Below the pieces are notes generated by a model that ran no database searches, was not told the origin of the DNA, and was given only the letters and a program-made list of their open reading frames with translations. Positions 51,813 to 60,821 of a DNA stretch of 64,000 bases are shown here, piece by piece; the stretch's first letter is position 1; each line of letters opens with the position of its first letter. The translations under genes were made by a program, and so were the position numbers. The stretch lies in contig NZ_CP124747.1 in NCBI RefSeq assembly GCF_041860085.1, positions 2,790,001-2,854,000 on the forward strand, written 5' to 3'. This stretch comes from Schlesneria sp. DSM 10557 (GTDB lineage: Bacteria; Planctomycetota; Planctomycetia; Planctomycetales; Planctomycetaceae).

Positions 51813-53054
51813 ATGCGTGAGGTCAGTTCTCTCAAATTGGTGCTGAGATGGATGACGACTTTGGCGGTCGTCGCCTGGTCCCTGTTCGGTTGGTACCACC
51901 TCTTTTCACAGAGCGGAAGTTACCCGATAGGCCCTCAGGACTACGGAACTCCTCTCACTTTCAGGCGAGACTACTACGATGATGTTGTTCTGTATTTTCC
52001 CCAGGCCCTTCTGTTTGATGTCGCAGTGGCGGCACTCGTAGTGCTCGCGGTGGCTTACAGTTTGTGGACCTGGTCCGCAAACTGGTCGATTGAGTTCTAC
52101 TGTAAGTTCCTCCTGGTGCTCTCTGTCTGCACAGTGATCCTCATTTTCGGAGTTCGGATTCATTTGATCCTGCTTCTGCCGAGTGCACTTTTACTACTGG
52201 TCGGAGGTCTGGGCATCTGGCTGACGAGTGTGGCATATGCCTCCGCGAAGACAGGCGGATACCTCTTCGGGCCGAAGGGAACTCTGTTGCTTCCCCTCGC
52301 GTTGACGGTAGGAATGTTAGTCCTTGGCTGGCAATGTTGGCCTCAGGATATCTTTGAAAGAGGCAGCAAGGATCCAGGCCGAGTTGTCGCTCTGGTCGCG
52401 CGATTGCAGGACGACAATCCCCGGGTGCGGTCGCTGGCCCTTCGTGCATTGCAAGATCACGGCCCTTTCGAGGCCCCTGCAGCAGCAGCGATTATCCAGG
52501 CCATGTCTGACCCCGATGATCGAGTTCAGGAAGACGCAATCTCCCTGGCACGCCAACTGGGTCCGGCTGCCATCGAAGCGGTACCGATCATTCTTGACAA
52601 GTTCAATCAGGGAGGCAGGTCCGCGTTCCTGTTCGCATCCCGACTCGCAGAACTGGGCCCCACCGCTAAGGCTGCTGTTCCTGATCTTAAGGAGAAGCTG
52701 CCTGCGTCAACAGATTATTCCAAACTCAAGATCTGCGCCGCACTATGGAAAATTGAAGGGAATACCACTCTCGTTGTTCCAGCGCTGATCGAATTGTTAG
52801 ACGATGAATTTGGACCAATCCGCAGGGACGCAGCGACGCTCTTGGGACAGATTGGCCCCGAAGCGGCGGACGCCGTACCAGCGCTAAAGGCGATGGTTGA
52901 TCACGTACCAGAAGCTGACACGCCTGAGCCGGAAGAAGAGAAAGAGGAAGCCTCCTCACTCCCCCGTCCCGGCAAGATGTCTGACGCAGAATTCTATCCT
53001 CAAATCCGCAGCGCCGCACAACTCGCCCTGACCCGGATCCTTCGGTCTGAATAG
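51813..53054 (+). CDS. Membrane-anchored HEAT-repeat protein
   Basis: 413 residues. The first ~170 residues contain four to five membrane segments (LRWMTTLAVVAWSLFGWYHLF, ALLFDVAVAALVVLAVAYSLW, LLVLSVCTVILIFGV, LLLVGGLGIWL). From ~190 to 405 HEAT-type helix pairs follow (RVRSLALRALQDHGPFEAPAAAAIIQAMSDPDDRVQEDAISLARQLGP, in part), with an acidic linker EPEEEKEEASS. HEAT proteins are scaffolds; a surface or membrane scaffold role is likely. It stands alone next to the repeat/RAYT locus. Confidence 0.85.
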   Translation: MREVSSLKLVLRWMTTLAVVAWSLFGWYHLFSQSGSYPIGPQDYGTPLTFRRDYYDDVVLYFPQALLFDVAVAALVVLAVAYSLWTWSANWSIEFYCKFLLVLSVCTVILIFGVRIHLILLLPSALLLLVGGLGIWLTSVAYASAKTGGYLFGPKGTLLLPLALTVGMLVLGWQCWPQDIFERGSKDPGRVVALVARLQDDNPRVRSLALRALQDHGPFEAPAAAAIIQAMSDPDDRVQEDAISLARQLGPAAIEAVPIILDKFNQGGRSAFLFASRLAELGPTAKAAVPDLKEKLPASTDYSKLKICAALWKIEGNTTLVVPALIELLDDEFGPIRRDAATLLGQIGPEAADAVPALKAMVDHVPEADTPEPEEEKEEASSLPRPGKMSDAEFYPQIRSAAQLALTRILRSE

Positions 53055-53154
53055 ACATCAACTCCAGTAGTGCGTCAAAGTGCAACCGTACTCACCCAAG
53101 CCACCAAGTCGACAACCCGGAAACGTATCAGAGCCGCCCGCTCGGCCACACAAC

Positions 53155-53514
53155 CCCAACAAATAAAGCTCTCCTCCGACCCTGTGTCGGTGGGAGCAAC
53201 GACTGAACCGCTAACGACAACCGCACAAACCCCAAACAAAGAAGCTCTCCTCCGACCCCGTGTCGGTGGAAGCAACGACTGAACCGCTAAAGACAACCAC
53301 ACAACCCCAAACAAAGAAGCTCTCCTCCGAACCCGTGTCGGTGGAAGCCACGACTGAACCGCTAAAGACAACCGCACAAACCCCAAACAAAGAAGTTCTC
53401 CTCCGAACCTGCGTCGGTGGGAGCAACGACTGAGCCCCTAACACAACCGCACAAACCCCAAACAAAGAAGCTCTCCTCCGACCCTGTGTCGGTGGGAGCA
53501 ACGACTGAGCCGCT
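53155..53514 (-). repeat. REP-like array upstream of the RAYT gene (five 75-76-bp units)
   Basis: Units containing GCTCTCCTCCGAC start at 53168, 53244, 53319, 53395 and 53470. Read on the minus strand, each has AGCGGCTCAGTCGT, then CCACCGAC and GTCGGAGG, which form a hairpin with an A.A mismatch. The same core makes up the array after the gene, in the opposite orientation. Sequence between cores differs in the two arrays. The last unit ends right at the ATG at 53515. Confidence 0.88.
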
Positions 53515-54309
53515 ATGGAGCCGATCTACACCTCTGCGACGGTGACTCCCGCCTATCAGTTACGGTGGTCGCTGTCGCTGTTCGCCGGCCAGCCCTTACC
53601 CGCCTCGGACCTTTGGCTGTCAGAGCTCAGGCAGAAGGTGGAGGAGGACGGTGTGCGGATCCTTGAGGCGCAATCACGCCATGGAAATACCTGGCAGTTC
53701 TTTCTCTCGACACGGCCGGAGGTGGCTCCCCCTTCCATCGTGAAGTCTGTGAAGGGACGGCTGCAACACCTGGTTCGAGAGACCGCACCCAAAGCGTTCC
53801 GCAGAAATTTTCTGCTGGCGGCGATCGGTAATGCGAAACGGGAGGTGGTCGAGTCGTACGTGGCATCTCAACTGGATCATCATCGTATGGCCGACGATCG
53901 AGTTCAGAGCGCTCTGCAGCGATTTCAACTGGCCTTCCCCGAGGTGGACCTGTCGCAGAGACAGACGACGGCGCATGGGGCGTACCTCTACAACATGCAC
54001 CTGGTGCTGGTGCATGCCGGACGCTGGAATGAGGTTCGTGAAGAAGCACTGGCTGGCACCCGAGATATGGTGCTTCGGATCGCTCATGCCAAGGGACATC
54101 GGATCTCTCGCCTCGCGTTGTTGCCTGACCACCTGCATCTTCTGGCGGGTTTTCCTGCGACTTCGTCCCCTGAAGAGATCGCACTCGGCTACCTGAACAA
54201 CCTGGCCTACGCTCACGGAATGCGGCGGATCTTTTCTTTCAGTTACTACGTGGGGACTGTGGGAGAGTTTGACACCGGGGTGATCCAGGCCGCACTTGAT
54301 CGCTCTTAG
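53515..54309 (+). CDS. Y1/RAYT-like transposase (REP-associated)
   Basis: 264 residues. LLPDHLHLLAGFP (HUH motif: His-Leu-His at ~206-208) and SYYVGTVGEFDTGVIQAAL near the end are those of the Y1_Tnp/TnpA-REP family. The first half (WQFFLSTRPEVAPPSIVKSVKGRLQHLV, VVESYVASQLDHH, in part) looks like a second Y1-type module that has lost its HUH pair, so the protein may be a tandem pseudo-dimer. The catalytic Tyr is not certain; the tyrosines of SYYVGTVG are candidates. RAYTs mobilise REP elements; the gene's start codon abuts one REP-like array and its TAG stop lies inside the first unit of the other array. Confidence 0.65.
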   Translation: MEPIYTSATVTPAYQLRWSLSLFAGQPLPASDLWLSELRQKVEEDGVRILEAQSRHGNTWQFFLSTRPEVAPPSIVKSVKGRLQHLVRETAPKAFRRNFLLAAIGNAKREVVESYVASQLDHHRMADDRVQSALQRFQLAFPEVDLSQRQTTAHGAYLYNMHLVLVHAGRWNEVREEALAGTRDMVLRIAHAKGHRISRLALLPDHLHLLAGFPATSSPEEIALGYLNNLAYAHGMRRIFSFSYYVGTVGEFDTGVIQAALDRS

Positions 54310-54940
54310 CCGCTCAGTCGTGGCTGCCACCGACGCTGGGTCGGAGGAGAGCTCTTGGGTGGGGCTGCTTTCTGCTCTCAGCCGCTCAGTCGTGGCTTCC
54401 ACCGACGCGGGGTCGGAGGAGAGCTCTTGGGTGGGGCTGCTTTCTGCTCTCAGCCGCTCAGTCGTGGCTTCCACCGACGCGGGTCGGAGGAGAGCTCTTG
54501 GGTGGGGCTGCTTTCTGCTCTTAGCCGCTCAGTCGTGGCTTCCACCGACGCGGGGTCGGAGGAGAGCTCTTGGGTGGGGCTGCTTTCTGCTCTCAGCCGC
54601 TCAGTCGTGGCTTCCACCGACGCGGGGTCGGAGGAGAGCTCTTGGGTGGGGCTGCTTTCTGCTCTTAGCCGCTCAGTCGTGGCTTCCACCGACACAGGGT
54701 CGGAGGAGAGCTCTTGTGTGGGGCTGCTTTCTGCTCTTAGCCGCTCAGTCGTGGCTTCCACCGACGCGGGGTCGGAGGAGAGCTCTTGGGTGGGGCTGCT
54801 TTCTGCTCTTAGCCGCTCAGTCGTGGCTTCCACCGACACAGGGTCGGAGGAGAGCTCTTGTGTGGGGCTGCTTTCTGCTCTTAGCCGCTCAGTCGTGGCT
54901 TCCACGCGGGGTCGGAGGAAAGCGGATTGGTTTGGGTGCG
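54308..54940 (+). repeat. REP-like array downstream of the RAYT gene (72-bp units)
   Basis: Units begin AGCCGCTCAGTCGTGG at 54308, 54380, 54452, 54523, 54595, 54667, 54739, 54811 and 54883 (eight complete, 71-72 bp, and a shortened ninth). Each carries CCACCGAC-GCGGG-GTCGGAGG, a stem of nine positions with one A.A mismatch, followed by GAGCTCTTGGGTGGGG. Copies are 95% or more alike by eye. A more diverged copy is at about 54945-55010. Because 72 is divisible by three, long frames run through the array; these are not genes. Confidence 0.9.
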
Positions 54941-55300
54941 AGGGCGGCTTAGCGGGGCAGTCGTGGCTGCCGGCCGACTCGGGGTCCGGGGAGAGCGGTT
55001 TGTTGGCGTGGGGAGGGATCTTGGGGGGGAAACTGCCTGGGTTCCTGCTGGGTGACGGATTGACACCTGTTCTTCCTGGATCACCAGTTCTTTGGGGATG
55101 AGGTTTTGTTCCAAACGTTTGGAGGTTTGGTCTCGTTCGCAGAGTGTTTGTTGCTGACACTGCTCGTGGTGGAAGTTGCAGGACGGGGATGGGCAACCGG
55201 GGCGAGCATGCCCCTTCTTTTTAGCGTTCCCTTCTGCAATCGCCTGTTCGTTCGAAAAACTGCGGTTGAAGGTGCGCTCAGACGAGGAGGAGGTTAGAGC
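54941..55300. other. Diverged repeat tail and leader of the AAA ATPase gene
   Basis: About 54945-55010 is a degraded copy of the REP-like unit. The rest, to 55300, ends in GAGGAGGAGG, the ribosome-binding site of the next gene. I see no gene in it; open frames there reflect high GC. Confidence 0.5.
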
Positions 55301-56656
55301 TTGGAACTCGAACATTGTCATTCAGGTGATTCGGCGAAGGGTGTGAGGAGGGGGGAGCCGTCGCGGCGAGGGGGGTGTTTGACTGACGTGGATGCGGAGG
55401 GGGACTTGGGAACTGGTGTGCAGGAGGGGTTTGTTTCGCGGTGTGTTGAGGAGCTGGAGGCTCGGCCGTTTGTCTGGCTGTGGGGTGAACTGGTGGCGCG
55501 GGGAATGGTGACGAGCCTGGCTGGTGCTTCCGGTATCGGAAAGTCGTTCGTGGCGGTCGATGTGGCGGCTGCGGTGACGCGGGGTGATCGGATGAGCTTG
55601 CGAACGTCGAATACCTCGTCCCCGGCTCACACCGGCGACGGCGACGGGGGTGAGGTGCTGTTCATCTCGCCGGATTATGAAATGGCGGAAGTCCTGCGGC
55701 CGCGATTACTGGCGGCCGGGGCAGAGATGCGCCGCATTCGTGTGATCCAGGGAATTCCCACGAACGAAGCGGATCACCGGGGGAACGGATGCCGGCCGTT
55801 CCAGCTAAGGGACGATCTGGCGCTGCTGGAACAGGAGATCGAACGACGAACCGCGGCGGGTTCTCCCTTGCAACTGATCGTGATTGATCCGTTCCTGCAG
55901 GATTCTTCGTTCGAGCAGAGCCGTTTCGATGGGACGGCCCTGCTGTTGACGATGCAGCGTCTGGCGGGCATTGCGGCCGCGAATCAGGTCGCCATTTTGC
56001 TGGTGGTGAACGGCCCGGCCAAAGCCAGAGCCGCTGGGAATCACCGTTTGACGCCGCTGGAGTTGGTCGCTCCATCGGCTTGGTGGATCGGCCGTGATCC
56101 TGATCGCACGGAACGTCGGTTGCTGTTGCCCGTCAAAGCCAATCTGGTTGAGAGAACGCCTGCCCGCTCCTTTGTGCTCAGTGCAGGTCGCGTTGAATGG
56201 GACCGCCGGCCGATCTGGCTGACGGCCGAGCGGTTTCAGACCGAAATGCGGGAGCGGCAGCGACTTCCCTTGTTTGAGCAGGAATTCAGCGAGCTGGCAC
56301 GGGCGATGTGCTGGCTGCGGGATTTCATGCAGACGGAGATGTATGAATTCAAGCAGGTGAAGTCCGCGGCGGATGTGATGGGCTTCAGCGAAAGAACATT
56401 GCGACGGGCGTTTTGTGGGTTGAAAGGAAACTCGTGGCGAATCCCCGGGACAAACTCCTGGGCCTGGAGGTTACGAGAGGGGGATGTCGTGAATCCGCAC
56501 CTTCCCTGGCCGCTCGATCGGTTTCTCTATCAGGAAGATGATGAACCTGCGGAGGGAGACGTTGCCCACGCTGCAGGAGCGGAGGGAGTCGAGACCGGGC
56601 GAGTCAAAACTCAGGAAGTGGCGGTGGGAGATCGTGAGTCCGGGAGGGACGATTGA
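55301..56656 (+). CDS. RepA-like AAA ATPase
   Basis: 451 residues from a TTG start with GAGGAGGAGG eight bases upstream. Walker A is GASGIGKSF (around residue 77); Walker B-type strand LIVIDPFLQD; and NQVAILLVVNG supports an AAA_25/RecA-like fold as in RepA and phage replication helicases. The C-terminal ~120 residues include a winged-helix-like segment (VKSAADVMGFSERTLRRAFCG). It resembles the ATPase part of the satellite helicase but without DnaB_N. It may be a remnant of another integrated element; the nearby decayed tRNA and REP arrays support that. Confidence 0.8.
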   Translation: MELEHCHSGDSAKGVRRGEPSRRGGCLTDVDAEGDLGTGVQEGFVSRCVEELEARPFVWLWGELVARGMVTSLAGASGIGKSFVAVDVAAAVTRGDRMSLRTSNTSSPAHTGDGDGGEVLFISPDYEMAEVLRPRLLAAGAEMRRIRVIQGIPTNEADHRGNGCRPFQLRDDLALLEQEIERRTAAGSPLQLIVIDPFLQDSSFEQSRFDGTALLLTMQRLAGIAAANQVAILLVVNGPAKARAAGNHRLTPLELVAPSAWWIGRDPDRTERRLLLPVKANLVERTPARSFVLSAGRVEWDRRPIWLTAERFQTEMRERQRLPLFEQEFSELARAMCWLRDFMQTEMYEFKQVKSAADVMGFSERTLRRAFCGLKGNSWRIPGTNSWAWRLREGDVVNPHLPWPLDRFLYQEDDEPAEGDVAHAAGAEGVETGRVKTQEVAVGDRESGRDD

Positions 56657-57202
56657 TTGATGGGTGGTCGCGGCGAGGGAATCCGGAGAGAGACGACACA
56701 GCCGCGGGAGTCCCCTGCTACGGGCCAGGACGATGGCGACTTTCCGAGGAATGTCGGTGAAACAGGACGCCGGGAAAGGAGTAACGGGCTGGCCAGCTGG
56801 CCAAGCTTTGGCCAGTCGGTGGCCAGCCCCATGTGCTTTCGCAATCACGGTTTAAGTGATTCTGGCCGACTGGCCCGGTTGGCCAACGGATTGCGACACC
56901 TGACCCATGATCCCATTTACAACAGCCGGTCAGGATCTTCCCTGAGGTGGTCACCTGGTGCTCGATCGCTTTGCGTAGAAGGAAGCCACTGAGGCTCTTG
57001 CAGATCCGCTCACCACGGCATTGTAACGGACCGCAAACCGAATCGCTGGATTTTCGCTCTTTGACAATTCGAGACGAATCGTCCTTTGCCGGAACTGGCC
57101 CCGAGGCTTGCGGCAGGTGACGATTTCAGAAAATCTGCCGCTCGGTGCTCGTTGAAAAAGTGGGACAGGTACTGTGAACAGTGCCGGTCCACTCTCTCAA
57201 CA
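56657..57202. other. 546-bp region with a large dyad and no confident gene
   Basis: Contains a 44-bp dyad (56786-56829) and several further TGGCCA/TTGGCC words to ~56895. A frame starting around 56657 is open for 112 codons but crosses this dyad and lacks recognisable content. I do not call it. Confidence 0.5.
56786..56829. other. 44-bp nested dyad, possible operator or terminator
   Basis: GGGCTGGCC (56786-56794) pairs with GGCCAGCCC (56821-56829), and inside it TGGCCAA pairs with TTGGCCA around GCT. No T-run follows on either strand. More GGCCA words extend ~70 bp to the right. Located 130 bp after the AAA ATPase gene. Confidence 0.5.
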
Positions 57203-57286
57203 TGCACAAGACCGGATTGGAACCGGCACGAACTGGAGACCAACCGGGCCTCAGCCTGGCGCGACATCCCGTTCCGCCACTTCAAC
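57203..57286 (-). pseudogene. Degenerate tRNA-Leu(GAG)-like sequence
   Basis: An 84-nt stretch on the minus strand has a class II outline: D arm GGCG/CGCC, a loop CTGAGGC where GAG would be the anticodon, an extended variable arm, and T stem GCCGG/CCGGT around TTCCAAT. But the acceptor pairs only five of seven positions (GTTGAAG/CTTGTGC), the anticodon stem three of five, and the T loop has C instead of a purine after TTC. It is probably a decayed tRNA-Leu. Confidence 0.5.
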
Positions 57287-57321
57287 CCAGTTGGTCAGTC
57301 ACTTCGAGGAATGCGCGTTCC

Positions 57322-58350
57322 TCATGCCTGGCGGAGGTCGAGGACGATTCGGCCTTCGATTTTGCCCTGGTGCATTCGTTCGAAGACGCTGTTGATGTTT
57401 TCGAGGGGTTCCGGCGATGTGACCGCTTTCACTTTGCCCGCTGCGGCGAAGTCGAGTGCTTCCTGGAGATCGAGACGGGTTCCGACGATGGATCCGCGAA
57501 CCGTGATACCTCGCAGTACCATGTCGAAGATTCCCAGCGGGAATTCTCCGGGTGGAAGTCCGTTCAACGAGATGGTGCCTCCGCGGCGGACCATTCCGAG
57601 TGCCTGCTGAAATGCGATCGGGGAGACGGCCGTCACCAGGACTCCATGAGCTCCCCCGATCTCTTTGGTCAAGTAGGCGGCCGGATCGCAGTGACGGGCG
57701 TTAACTGTCACTTTCGCTCCCAGCCTCTGAGCAAATTCCAGCTTCGTATCGTCCACGTCGACGGCTGCGACGTTCAGTCCCATGGCGATCGCGTATTGAA
57801 CTGCCAGATGGCCCAGTCCTCCGATCCCGGAGATGACAACCCAGTTTCCCGGGTGTGTATCGGTCACCTTCAAGCCTTTGTAAACGGTGACCCCCGCGCA
57901 CAACACCGGCGCGATCTCGACCAGATCGACGCCGGAGGGGATTCGCCCCACGAAATTAGGATCGGCAATCACGTACTCGGCGAAACTTCCGTTGACCGAA
58001 TAGCCAGAGTTCTTCTGACGTTCACAGAGAGTTTCCCAGCCCCCGAGGCAGTGCTCACAGTAACCACACGCGGTGTGAAGCCAGGGAATCCCCACACAGT
58101 CCCCCTCTTTAATATGCTTGACGCCCGAGCCGACTGCGCAAACATAACCGACCCCTTCATGACCGGGGATGAAGGGGAGCGTCGGCTTGACCGGCCAGTC
58201 CCCCTGCACCGCATGCAGGTCCGTATGGCAGACCCCCGTGGTTTCGATCTTGACCCGGATCTGGCCAGGCCCCACCTCGGGGACGGGAAGTTCCTCAATC
58301 TGGAGAGGCTTTCCGAAATCGCGAACGACAGCGGCTTTCATCGTCGCCAT
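57322..58350 (-). CDS. adhP: Zinc-dependent alcohol dehydrogenase (AdhP type)
   Basis: 342 residues from ATG 58350 with AGGAG seven bases upstream. The N-terminal GroES-like domain has CHTDLHAVQGDWP (catalytic zinc Cys), GHEGVG (zinc His and Glu) and CGYCEHCLGGWETLC (structural zinc Cys set). The Rossmann motif is GIGGLGHLAVQYA and the following acidic residue after VAAVDVDD suggests NAD(H). It oxidises primary alcohols to aldehydes or the reverse. Solitary gene. Confidence 0.95.
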   Translation of the reverse strand: MATMKAAVVRDFGKPLQIEELPVPEVGPGQIRVKIETTGVCHTDLHAVQGDWPVKPTLPFIPGHEGVGYVCAVGSGVKHIKEGDCVGIPWLHTACGYCEHCLGGWETLCERQKNSGYSVNGSFAEYVIADPNFVGRIPSGVDLVEIAPVLCAGVTVYKGLKVTDTHPGNWVVISGIGGLGHLAVQYAIAMGLNVAAVDVDDTKLEFAQRLGAKVTVNARHCDPAAYLTKEIGGAHGVLVTAVSPIAFQQALGMVRRGGTISLNGLPPGEFPLGIFDMVLRGITVRGSIVGTRLDLQEALDFAAAGKVKAVTSPEPLENINSVFERMHQGKIEGRIVLDLRQA

Positions 58351-58875
58351 GATGAGACTCCTGTAGTAACGGCAGAGCAGACATTTGAGAGTGCGACTCG
58401 GACAGTCGCTTTGGACTCCATAACGCCAGTCAAAGGAAGCAGCCGGCACGAACGTAAATCACGAACAGACGCGGATTCTGTTGATACTGCCTCAGCATGA
58501 TTTTCATGTTGGTTTCCAGTGACATGATACCACGTGTTCAGATATCCAGCGATTCATTTTGTGGATCCTTGTCGAAGTCGCGCAGACGCAAAACGGAGCA
58601 GGAACCTGGATTCCTCGGCAGTAAAGAGTGCGAATCGTAAGCTTGCGAACTCAGATCCGTGGCGGGTTCGCGGGGCTCGATCGAGATCCCGGAGTCCCTG
58701 ATGCGAGGATTTCGGCACAGTCAGTGAGCCAGTTGACTTAAAATGGATTTGATGAGTATATCAGTACGAAGTTAACCCACGTGCACACTGAACACCTGAC
58801 TAAACAAGAGATTGCGACGTCGCCCAGGGGGCAGCAGTTCCGATAACTCTCCTTTTCAGACCGCGGGGCGTGAGA
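58351..58875. other. Divergent intergenic region of 525 bp
   Basis: Between alcohol dehydrogenase and radical SAM genes. A candidate promoter of the latter lies at 58733-58762; the AdhP side shows no clear box. No coding frame is convincing. Confidence 0.45.
58733..58762 (+). promoter_or_regulatory. Candidate promoter of the radical SAM gene
   Basis: TTGACT (58733-58738), 18 bases, then TATATC (58757-58762). It lies about 110 bp before the ATG at 58876 in a locally AT-rich patch. Confidence 0.35.
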
Positions 58876-60345
58876 ATGAAGCAGAAAGTCCTGATTGTTG
58901 ACCTTAACAACTTCGCCACGTTCCCCACACTGGCCATCGGCCTGCTGGTGGCATCACTCCGTAAAGCGGGTTTCGATGTCGACGTCTTGTGTCCGCTGTC
59001 TCATGGCGTCCCGGCGGTCGCGCGAGAAAAACAGGAAGGTCGCATCGACCACTGGATTCGTCGATTTCATCTGACGAGTAACCCATTCCTGCTGGGGATG
59101 CGAGACACAGCGCGGCGGATGCGGTCCTGGTGGATCAATCGGCCTCATCCCGTGGTGGTGGCAGAGTGCGACCGGGCGTTGGCGAAGAAGCCAGATATCC
59201 TACTGCTGTCAGCGTACCTGCAGCACTATCCATCCGTCGTCGAGATCGGGCGGATTGCTCACAGCCGGGGAATTCCCATGCTGCTGGGGGGCCCTGTCTT
59301 CAATATCCCCGCGACGTCCGACGCCTGGAGAAGTGTTCCCGGTCTCACCGCCATTTATGGGGGCGAGGCAGACCTCATCCTGCCGGAACTGGTTCGTACA
59401 GCCATCGCCGGTGGTGACCTGCTTCAGTTTCCGGGGATTGTCTTGCCGGACGGTCGGGTTGCCCCTGAAGCTCCGCCCCTGCGAGAACTTGATCAACTTC
59501 CCATCCCTGATTTTTCCGACTTTCCCTGGGACAAATATCGCATGCGGGTGATCCCGCTGATGTCGGGTCGCGGTTGCGGCTGGAGTCAGTGCGTCTTTTG
59601 CAGCGACGTCGTTTCCGTCAACGGTCGCACCTTCCGAACCCGGTCTGCCCCGGTCGTCCTGAACGAGATGCGGGAACTTGCCGCTCGGCACGACGCCCGT
59701 CACTTCCTGTTCCTCGACCTGAAGCTCAATTCTGACGTGCGGGTCTGGCGAGAGATCGTCGGGGGAATTCAGTCAGCCGTGCCCGGAGCCGAATGGATTG
59801 GCACGGTACACGTCGATAAACGCCCCGATAACGGTCTGAGGGCTGAGGATCTTCGCGCCGCTGTGAACGCCGGTATGCGACGAGTCAGTTTCGGTTTTGA
59901 AACAGCAAGCCAGCGACTGCTCGATCGAATGAAGAAGGGGTCGCTGATCGAGAACTACCGGCAATTTGTGGTCGACGCCTACGAAGCAGGGTTGAGCGTA
60001 CGCTGCACTGCCTTTCACGGGTTTCCCACGGAGACGGCGGCCGATCTGGACGAGACGCGCAAGTTCTTCGAAGAGCACGCCAAACACATCGATCGAATTC
60101 GCTTCAACACGTTCAACGTCATTCCGGGAACTCCTGTCCACGCGGGGGTGCATGCATCACCGCAGCAGATTCCCGAGTTGACGCCGATTGCAGAGGATCC
60201 AATTATCCAGCGGACAAGCTACCGCCATGCGGCGCTGGCGGCCCGTGATTATCGACGAGCGAAGAAGCGGTTGCTGGAAGTGATTCATTCGATCAATCGT
60301 CGCCCGCTACGGAGCGGCACAGAAGCCCTCGACGGCTTAATGTAA
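58876..60345 (+). CDS. B12-binding radical SAM protein
   Basis: 489 residues from ATG 58876 (a GTG lies two codons upstream). The N-terminal ~160 residues form a B12-binding-type domain (VLIVDLNNFATFPTLAIGLLVASLRKAGFDV, ILLLSAYLQHYPSVVEIGRIA, with LLGGPVFNIP). The radical SAM domain begins at GRGCGWSQCVFCS: Cys residues spaced x4 and x2, as in many B12-type radical SAM proteins, ligate the 4Fe-4S cluster. Later motifs are FGFETASQRLLDRMKKG and GFPTETAADLDET. Likely a methylase or rearranging enzyme for lipid, hopanoid or cofactor synthesis; substrate unknown. Confidence 0.9.
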   Translation: MKQKVLIVDLNNFATFPTLAIGLLVASLRKAGFDVDVLCPLSHGVPAVAREKQEGRIDHWIRRFHLTSNPFLLGMRDTARRMRSWWINRPHPVVVAECDRALAKKPDILLLSAYLQHYPSVVEIGRIAHSRGIPMLLGGPVFNIPATSDAWRSVPGLTAIYGGEADLILPELVRTAIAGGDLLQFPGIVLPDGRVAPEAPPLRELDQLPIPDFSDFPWDKYRMRVIPLMSGRGCGWSQCVFCSDVVSVNGRTFRTRSAPVVLNEMRELAARHDARHFLFLDLKLNSDVRVWREIVGGIQSAVPGAEWIGTVHVDKRPDNGLRAEDLRAAVNAGMRRVSFGFETASQRLLDRMKKGSLIENYRQFVVDAYEAGLSVRCTAFHGFPTETAADLDETRKFFEEHAKHIDRIRFNTFNVIPGTPVHAGVHASPQQIPELTPIAEDPIIQRTSYRHAALAARDYRRAKKRLLEVIHSINRRPLRSGTEALDGLM

Positions 60346-60575
60346 ACATCAGGGTGCTTCCACGACGAGCAGCCACTGCGGGACGCTACGGCCGCCTGAA
60401 GCTTTCGAGGGCCCGACACTGTGTTTCCATCGCCCCACCGGGAGTGATTCCGTCGAAGACGTTATGAACAGTCGGAAGTCCTCCGTCCCGCAATGAACCA
60501 CGAGGGAGATTGAGAGGCCTTGCCGGAAAGCAACCTCTCAAGTGCAGACATCGGAGAACATGACGGTGGGTCTGG

Positions 60576-60821
60576 CTAGATCCCTGTCGAATCGTGAGTG
60601 TATTCGACGGGGGGTTCGTTCAACCGCTGCCAGATGGCGATATCTTCGGGCGTCGCCAGGCGGACATGGCTGATCTCGACAGGAAAATCTTCACCGGTCC
60701 GGTCGAGCAGTTCTGTGTGGATTCGGTGGAGTGCGGCATGGCCAGCAATCCAGGCATCGACTTCACTCTCTGCCGTGACCAGGGCATGTCGAATCGGAGA
60801 CGCGACGTAGTAGGTAACCAT
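60576..60821 (-). CDS. Small conserved-looking protein, unknown
   Basis: 81 residues (MVTYYVASPIRHALVTAESEVDAWIAGHAAL...). AAGGAG lies six bases before the ATG, which supports expression. The fold looks alpha/beta; no motif recognised. It is close to the esterase gene (both minus strand) but with ~190 bp between them. Confidence 0.6.
   Translation of the reverse strand: MVTYYVASPIRHALVTAESEVDAWIAGHAALHRIHTELLDRTGEDFPVEISHVRLATPEDIAIWQRLNEPPVEYTHDSTGI

Noticed and set aside
54308-54940. CRISPR array (regular 72-bp units).
   Set aside because: Units are repeated end to end without unique spacers, longer than CRISPR repeats, and no cas genes are near.
54296-55196. Ser/Glu-rich repeat proteins of ~220-250 residues read through the REP array on both strands.
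   Set aside because: The unit length is divisible by three, so open frames arise automatically; one 71-bp unit shifts the frame, and no start site is plausible.
56657-56992. 112-codon plus-strand frame after the AAA ATPase gene.
   Set aside because: It crosses the 44-bp dyad, lacks a ribosome-binding site and has no coding-like pattern.
57181-58500. 439-codon plus-strand frame opposite the alcohol dehydrogenase.
   Set aside because: The minus-strand gene is a textbook zinc dehydrogenase; this frame is its shadow.
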